From NCBI GenBank assembly GCA_950295325.1, contig OX485806.1:15254001-15318000 (forward strand): a stretch of DNA of 64,000 bases. The letters are read 5' to 3'. The DNA is from Polytrichum commune. Lineage: Eukaryota > Streptophyta > Polytrichopsida > Polytrichales > Polytrichaceae. The position numbers and the translations under genes are program-made. Positions 56,883 to 64,000 of the stretch are shown here, in pieces; position 1 is the stretch's first letter, and each line of letters opens with the position of its first letter. Under the pieces are notes generated by a model that worked only from the letters and a program-made list of their open reading frames with translations, was not told the origin of the DNA and ran no database searches.

Positions 56883-59800
56883 TTACAAATGAACTGTTGC
56901 TTTATCCTTGTCAGAACACAACTGAAGTAATGGAGGGAGGTGAACAAAAGAAGGTGGACAAACCTGAGCCGCAGAGCCTATAAATCCATCACAGCCTGTA
57001 CACATCTGATGACCTTTTCCTGCTCCGTTGGGGATGTATGATGACCTTCTTGCAGGTAAAGAATGAGAAGATCTTCCGCTTGGATGACAATATTCTCTAT
57101 ATCCAGATGACTGCATTGCGTTACCTGCCACATGCTTGAAAGAATCTCTTCCTGACGAGTACGATTTGCACTTTTCACCCAGTTCCAAGTGAGATATATG
57201 TTTATGCCTAGCTCCATGAGCTCTGCCACGCAACTTGGGCTGTCTGTGATAATACTGTTCTTGTGCCAAGGGAGACTCAGGGGATGCATATTCATCATCG
57301 TACATCTCCTCCTCACTCTCTGTCCCGTACTCTGAACATAAAGCTGCAAAGGACAAATGAGATTGGGAAACTACAAACTCTCTGTTGTCCATGTGAAGAG
57401 ATTCATAAATGTGGTCCTACTTGCAGATTCTGTCCCACAACAATCTCTAACACAACCTAACCATGATTCAACAGAGTCAATCACCACAAACATTTAGCAA
57501 AATTAATTGAGCTGACAACAGTAAAAATTACCTGTATCTGATGAAAATCCTAGTAGCTGATCAATTTCATAGTCATTCAATTCTTGAGGTGCACTGCAAT
57601 GAGCCCTATAATGACAAAAATACTTAATCAAATTGAGATGTTTTCAAACCACTTGGTAATCAACAAAAATACAAAACTTCAACAACTTTAAACAAATGGG
57701 TACGTAATCTAATGAGTTTGTTGGTACTCACATTAGGTACATACAAAATTTCACCCCAATGAATAAAGCAGTAAGTGTATGCAAGCCAGAATCAACCTTC
57801 TCAAGTCTCGAACATTATCTGAACAGATCCACCTTGCAGGCACAAATGCATCGGCTGGGAGTTTTCGCCAGCTTCCACAGTCGTCACACTTCACCCACTG
57901 GTTATCCCTGTACATATACAATTCTGATATCATGGAGTTGCTCCATACATAAAAAACTCTCAATTTCACACAAAAAAAATAGAGAATTACCGCAATGAAA
58001 TACTTTCTGCTAATCCTTCATGCAAAGATAATCAGTGTACTACTTGTCACATAACTGCCCAAGGAAGTTCAAGGAAAAAGTGTTCTTCTCACCCTTGTAT
58101 CTGAGCACTGTAATATGTTCTCTTAATAAGGATAGGAGGCTCCTGCATTGACAGGCGCTCCATGTCAGATCCCAGCATAAATGCGTAGCTCTACTAATTC
58201 TTTGAAAGATTGTCAAAGAAGAGTACTCTACTTACAGGATACCTGCTTCCAAGATAGTTCCCAACCTCTAGGAATGAGTATATGCTCAAGATATCCACCA
58301 TGTAGGAATTTGATAGCCATTTTGAGCTATATTAATTACCTTGTACTCTTCGAAGTCATGACCTTCCACATTGACTACTGTTGGAATAGCACCAGGAGGT
58401 GCCCGAAGAAGATCCTGAGTTTCCTCCCATGCACAGTACTCTTCCAAATTTACTCTCAGCCTTTTCCCTTTTGAGCCAAGGGACCCTGGTATCCGATCCA
58501 CATGCTGGAATGCTTCTGGAGTGGTTGATCGTCGTCCTGCTGTTTTCTTCTCTATGAGGGCTTCACCTATTGCCAAATGATCTATGACCTTCCTCCGCTG
58601 AACAACCGATGAAAGAGGAGATTCTCGCTTTTTCCTCTTATAGGTTAGTCTTTCTGAGGCATACCCTGGAATTGCAGTCTCTACTGCCATTGTTGCAGGG
58701 AGCAATTCTTGACGTGGTGTAATCTCATCAAACATAGAGTTCCCATCTTCACTGCAATTCCCAAGGTCTCCATTTGATAACATCCTCTCCTTGACTATGT
58801 CCTTTGAAACACCAGGTGTATGCTGGTAAGAAGACATCCGCAAGTTAGGATCTGCACTTAATCTCACCTCATGTTGCGTCTCAAACAGAGAGAATCACCC
58901 AGATTCATACAATTTTATGTGTTATGATGAAGTGAAAGCACATATATGAGGAGGCAATACACCAATAAATGTTAACTAAGAAAATCCAGATACAAACTCC
59001 AATTTAGAGGTAAGCTGATACAAGTTGCATTTGCTGTCACTTCAACCATGGGGACCAGTGCTCAACAAGGGCTCAACCCAGAATCCTATTCAGTATATGT
59101 GTCGGGTTGTGCCAAGAAATGCCTGATCAAGGGGACGAAGAACAATAAGGGGGATTGCCGTATCAAGAATACGGGGTTTCTTGGCATGACCCAGCACACA
59201 TACCCTACAGTATATTAGGCACTGCTATATGCCCCCAATTAGGCACTGCTGTGTACTCCTAATTAGGGACTGTTGCCCCCATCATACATGGACAGAAAAA
59301 AAAAAACAAGGCAAAAGAAGCAAAAATCCTGATGAGTACCAAGGATACAAACAGGGGTAAACCGTAAAGATTACTCGGAACGTCAAACCTGAGATCAGAG
59401 ACATTTTTGAGGAAAAAGAAAAGACGTGGTGGACAGCAGGTAATAGTCAAGAAATTGTATGAGGTGCAGAGGATGAATTTTCTTTATACTCTATATATTT
59501 TCAATCTTTTACTACTATGGTATTCTTACTTGGAGACAGAATTTTATTCTCACAGCCTGATTATTTGAAGAGAGCTGGATATCAAACCTCTGGAGATGCA
59601 TATTCTTGCTTGCGACATCCCATAAACAAAGTTCCCTCCGGCTCCAATCTGCTAAAATATACTGTTCAACAAAGTGATGAAAGAGACATGTTAACCTGAA
59701 CACATATCAAAGAGCCTCCAAACATCCAAAGCTTCCCACTAGGAGAAACTGGAATCACAATATTTAACTGATTGCCTTAGAAAAAGCTTGCTGGTTATGT

Positions 59801-61628
59801 GTATGAGCAATACTGCTTATCTTAGAATCACTTGCAAATATATACAACTATACCTCAGCAAACAGTCATAGGAGCAGGAAAGACAAAGTCTAGCCACGTC
59901 ATAATATTCAGCATTGTTAAGGTAAGGAAGCAGTCATAATCACTCTTATTCAGACTTTCGAAAGAGAGAAAGAAAACTTTCGTAAGCGCAGAAACAAAAG
60001 CAAGCTTTCTATAATATATGTACCTGTGTCACCACCTCGTAAGTCTGTTGCTTGAACGTAAGGGTAAAACTTTTTGAAGTAGTAAATACGACTATCCTTA
60101 CTGTGCCAGAAGCAGAACTCAAAGGACCACTCCTTTCCTGAGGCGTCCACTAATGTCATCCAGACACCCCCTGGTTTGGAAAGTGGAGGAAAGTGCTCCT
60201 GGAGCAAAACCCGGCAGGCCCACTTATACTTCAATGTCCAACTCACACACATATACACTATTTCAAGCAACCAACCTGCACAAACTAGCAGAGAGATAGC
60301 ACGTACTCGCAAAATGTCGTCCATCCAGACAAGGAGATATACCTCTACTTTTCGCTTTGGGAGGACAAAATGACCGGTGCTCCGGCAATCGGTAACACTC
60401 GCCACCTTATCAAACAGATGTGTCATACTCGTCCAATTGCTGACAATCCTGTCAAGGATAGTTGAACAACATCGGGTTGGCTTACAACTGTATACTGTAA
60501 TGTAAGAGATAGCACTTTATACCTCTGTGCTAAGAATGCACTTCAACAGTCTTGCCATTTCCACCAATCCAGGAAGAGACATGAAAACAAAAATATTGAG
60601 TGGATACGATTTCAGAAATATTGGCGATGGGTTGCCCATACGGGGACAATTGATGGACATCGAACGAGGCACAGTCATGATGTCATTCCTTCCCTTTCCA
60701 TCTGCTACACAAACAAATAGATGTCCAAATAAGATGCAGTGATAACATATGGCAAATCTCTTCTGAACAATGTATAGACAAACAAATCTACATAGACTAT
60801 ACAATATCTGCACAGAGCATCTTACAGGCAGATTAAGAATTCGCCGCTTCTAACCTCATACGCTATAGGCTCAAGTATATCACAAGAAGCAAAAAATGCA
60901 AGGCTATAAATTTTGCAACGCCATCATGCCTGAGGTGTAAAATTTTGCAAGAAGGCCAAGGAGGAACAAGAGACCCTAGGATGCTCTTCCTATATTCATG
61001 CTCAACGGAACTCTAGGTCACAAGCCTAAGGTATGGGAACATCTTCTTAGCAATATTAGCTACCTGGAGAAGCGACGTTGTCATAAGTTGCTTTAACCAC
61101 AGTATCCTTGTGCTCGCTAAGCCTCCGTTTCAGAGTTCCCCTTGCTTGCTGCTTAGATTTGGTGAGGGTCTTGCCCAAGACGCATCCCACTAGTAAACTT
61201 GTCCCACCTGTAAACATCGGTAAGGCACCACACATATTGGATGTGTGAAGTCCTAAAAGCTCCATAGTAAAGATACACTCACACTGGACCGCGCGAACAA
61301 GACATCAGCTGGAAATAGTAGAGTTCCTCAAATTTCGTGTGTGTATATATGATCCAGGATGTTGACCAAAAACATTACTACCTGGGACCTGACAGGTAGA
61401 CGCTGTAGTTGCCAAAGCACTTGAACTCTTCTTTGCAGCACCCTCTTGTGGAACAGCTCCCCTCCCAACCACATGAAAATTACCTCTCTTTTCCGCTGGC
61501 ATCTCTTCCACGCGACGGACTTCAACGTGCTTCTTTATTTTAGCATGCCTCACTTGGATTTGGGTCATAATCGGAAAGTTGCCTCTATTCATCTGCTCTT
61601 GTACAATCAATTTGTATGTGTGCACCAT
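56883..61628 (-). CDS. VAL/HSI2-type transcriptional repressor (B3 + CW domains)
   Basis: Nuclear repressor family that binds RY elements through B3, reads H3K4me via CW, and recruits Polycomb to silence seed-maturation genes. Eleven minus-strand exons with GT-AG sites and matching phases: 61382-61628 (5' limit uncertain), 61064-61207, 60608-60701, 60349-60439, 60024-60222, 59588-59661, 58340-58879, 58093-58142, 57797-57907, 57532-57593, 56883-57343. They give about 690 aa. B3 spans exons 3-6: LFDKVASVTDCRSTGHFVLP, DASGKEWSFEFCFWHSKDSR, GGDTVYFSRLEPEGTLFMGC. Exon 7 has the VAL-specific KGKRLR...WEETQDLLRAPP...VEGHDFEEYK. CW is in exon 9: QWVKCDDCGSWRKLPADAF then PARWICSDN, followed by SAPQEL as in VALs. 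No PHD-like domain or EAR motif was seen. The B3 half after SR is divergent (IYYFKKFYPYVQ). The 3' end may instead splice at 56964. Confidence 0.85.
57797..57907 (-). other. CW-domain exon of the VAL-like gene
   Basis: Encodes DNQWVKCDDCGSWRKLPAD and ARWICSDN, with the Trp and Cys residues that define the CW zinc finger (W-x-C-x2-C and W-x-C). The fourth Cys, usual in WDP-x-(R/S)-x-C shortly after, is not seen: the exon ends in NVRDLR(S) and runs straight into SAPQEL. The domain therefore may lack one zinc ligand or use another residue. Confidence 0.7.
60024..60439 (-). other. First two-thirds of the B3 domain of the VAL-like gene (two exons)
   Basis: Exon 60349-60439 ends in LPKRK and exon 60024-60222 starts with WACRVLLQEHFPP. 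The 126-nt intron between them falls inside the DNA-binding barrel. The remaining strand (VYFSRLEPEG) is in exon 59588-59661. Confidence 0.8.
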
Positions 61629-61631
61629 TAC

Positions 61632-62330
61632 CCAAAAGCTCGTTCATGGTTTCTAAGGTACTCAAGTAATTGCCAGAAACTCATCTCTGTTACTTCCTCC
61701 GAATTCCCGCTACAGATCCTTTTGTTCTCCGAGCATCTTCTGCTGATAACAATATACATCAAACTTCTTCAAGTGCTCCATTTTCGACAGACGAGCTTCA
61801 CCATCGTGATGCATAGTGTCATCCTGAATCCAACTATTGAAGAAGTTTGATATGTTCATATCATATCAGGAAGCCCAAGATGCAGTACTCGTACTTTCTT
61901 GTGTCGATCAATCATGCTCAAACATCTCTCCTGTAAGCAAAAATGATCGATTCAACTGATTTTTCCAGGGAAAAGTTTGTTGACAACGTCCAACCCATTC
62001 TACTAATAGCCTTCCACGATCTACAACCCTTACGGGTTCTCGTTGCGGATGAAACCACGCCCCAAGGGGTCCCTCCATAAAAATATCATCGATAAAATGG
62101 TCCAGCGGGTAGAGTATACTGTGCGCGCGATAGTTCTCAACGCCTTGCTTTCGCAGGAGATCTGCATGTAACCGGAAGAATATTAGAACCTGAAAATCCC
62201 TATCGCCAAGGAAATCACCGTCTCTTCGGATGATGACGAGGGGCGACTGCACTTCCAGATATTCAACAAACATGCAAGATCTCATGGCAAACAGTCCAAC
62301 CCCGCCAGAAAGAGGACATCTAGATAGCAA
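61632..62330 (-). other. Possible upstream exons of the VAL-like gene (unresolved)
   Basis: A 111-nt block at 61632-61742 lies between acceptor-like TTATCAG and donor-like TTTTGG/GTAATG and reads SFWQLLEYLRNHERAFG, but its phase does not join the next exon simply. A 140-codon open frame at 61908-62330 contains good splice-like sites (CATGCAG/ATCTCC near 62163 and GAGAACCC/GTAAGG near 62031). No PHD-like cysteine pattern is visible. These may be leader exons or N-terminal coding exons. Confidence 0.3.
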
Positions 62331-64000
62331 GACGACTAAATCCTACAAACAAGCCTTCAATCCTTGCTACAGGAAAGAAACCCAGAAGAGGAATATGTCC
62401 TACTTGTGAAGTCCTAAAACACGAAACGTCCATCACATCATCTTACTAGTTCCTATTTTGAAAAAGAACGACAATCGGTGCTCATCATCGTATTGAAATA
62501 TCTCAGTATACACAAGACAGCAAGTTTTTAAGCTGCTTGCGAAGAGAAACCGGAAGGGGGCACCATCCAGCGTTCTATCCCAAATCATTTAGTAGGAGCT
62601 GACCGACGTCCCCACATAGTGACTTTCAAAGCGACAATCCCCATGACCTAATATGCAACTATTGCAAGTCGAAGCAAAACGCTCAAAAAATATTTACATC
62701 AATAGATCTTGAGAAGAACATCAGAAGGATAAAGAACGATAAAGATCATTACAATCTGCCGCACGAAGGTCATGCTAGTGAACTTCCTCAAGGAACCACA
62801 TCTACCAAGGCATCTCCAACTCACTTCATACCCGGAACTAGCAGATAAATTGGCTATCTAAGTATCGGCCTCGAAATCTGAATCATCAGCATGTAGAGAG
62901 CGAGTTCGCTTCTCTATCGACACTGAAATAAGCAGCTCGTTTACACGCAAGACCTAATTTCGACATGTCTAATTTTATCTTAGCTATTTCGAAAAGTGAT
63001 AGTAAACCTGGAAAGGGGTTAAACTGCTAAGCCGGAACTTTTGGCTTTGAAGTATCTGAAGTCAATGTTAAGATGGCTCAGGAAATCCGTGCCCCTACCA
63101 TTCGTTGCATCGAGTTCCTCTTGTGAGAATATCACGTACGATAAATTGCTTCGACAACACAATCGATGAAAGATTTATGCGTAAACAGCTACCTAATCTG
63201 CCACTACAGATGGTCACTGAACTCCTGAGAGGCTATATAGCGGCTGAACGCTTCCCCTTATCGGAATAAAAAGACTGCAACCGCTAAAAGCAGAACTCGT
63301 CTACTCTAGACATCGGGCAGTTGCTCTGATAAGTATCGGCCATTTCCAGAACTGCATCCTGCAAGACAGCCTGGGACTTCTTGTCCATCGCACATTGATT
63401 CCGTCACTATTTTATGCTCGCCGTTGCAAGCTGCTTGGGTGTGAATGAATTTGTGAACAATGCGAGTTTAAGCATACAGTAGATGTATGTGACAATTTAC
63501 AAACCTAGTGAGAAACTTCGATTGTACCAGACACATGTGTCGAGTGGCACCTATGGCTCTATCTGACAACTCCTAGAAAAGATCATCATTCGATCTCACG
63601 GATACTCTTTATCCGGCATACAGAACGAAAATGCATCCTCTTAATTGCCCTTGTTTATAAAAGTCCTGGTCAGATTTGATTGCCGGCGTCAGGCTTAAGG
63701 TGACGTCTCCGAAAGAATATTTTTAGGTTTTGGTTCACTTCTGAAGCGTAGGGTAGCAGAGGCCCAGGTAGCAGCTGGCAGCGCCACCAGAGAGTTATCC
63801 TGAACATACTGCCTTTCCGTTGGATGATCGTTTGCTAGTGAGACGATTAAGCAAGCATCGAAGAATCCTCAAGACCACAGATAAATAAACCATATGATGC
63901 TAGTACGGCTGCGGATAGATCACTAATTTAAGGCTATTATATAATCTATGACGGCCGACTCTACACAAGCGAATCAGAAGTACACATACATCGCAAGAAG
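62331..64000. other. Flank upstream of the VAL-like gene, no gene recognised
   Basis: No open frame over 60 codons. Base composition is more even than in the repeat-rich part. A plus-strand TTTATAAAAG near 63654 could be a TATA box for a gene beyond the window, or chance. The VAL promoter probably lies here but cannot be placed. Confidence 0.35.

Noticed and set aside
63649-63662. TTTATAAAAG as a promoter TATA box
   Set aside because: No gene start can be seen to its right within the window, so a chance match cannot be excluded.
1-64000. LTR retrotransposons
   Set aside because: I saw no gag or pol signature and no long direct terminal repeats with TG...CA ends. Decayed pieces below recognition by eye cannot be ruled out.

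Overview
The window is nuclear DNA from a land plant. Two intron-bearing plant genes are recognisable: a cytosolic-type alkaline/neutral invertase (GH100) and a VAL/HSI2-type repressor with B3 and CW domains. The introns, TATA promoter, plant transposon families and low gene density all fit. The divergent VAL protein and a pentatricopeptide-repeat relic might suggest a non-flowering lineage, but the sequence alone does not settle the species.

Layout. 1-35.5 kb holds no gene I can defend. It is AT-rich intergenic DNA made of old transposable elements: a 5S-rRNA-like relic (2.69-2.81 kb), a tRNA-derived SINE (5.05-5.25 kb) abutting a foldback element with nested inverted repeats (5.28-6.33 kb), MITEs of several families, and the ruins of a two-gene PIF/Harbinger transposon (transposase relic 17.1-18.05 kb on +, Myb/NAM-associated relic 20.4-21.35 kb on -). 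35.5-41.4 kb is the invertase locus: GC-rich promoter with TATA box, about 1.27 kb of leader, five coding exons (36976-40346) and a trailer. 41.9-54.6 kb is again repeat-rich: two hAT-type MITEs with exact 8-bp target duplications, a Stowaway MITE, a hAT dimerisation-domain relic, and a tandem array of about 155-bp units. 55.1-56.6 kb carries fragments of a decayed PPR-like gene. 56.88-61.63 kb holds the VAL-like gene on the minus strand; eleven consecutive exons with matching splice phases could be read, but its 5' end is unresolved. 62.3-64 kb has no recognisable gene.

The two genes have related biology but do not form a unit. The invertase splits sucrose into glucose and fructose in the cytosol. 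VAL proteins silence seed-maturation genes through RY-element binding and Polycomb recruitment; Arabidopsis VAL genes were found through sugar-inducible reporters. That link is general knowledge, not visible here.

I did not find an unknown coding system. The most interesting items are the transposon archaeology (autonomous relics and MITEs of the same superfamilies in one window), a MITE lying just upstream of the invertase promoter, the 5S-derived relic, and deviations in the two host genes. All coordinates and splice sites were read by eye. No database search was run.
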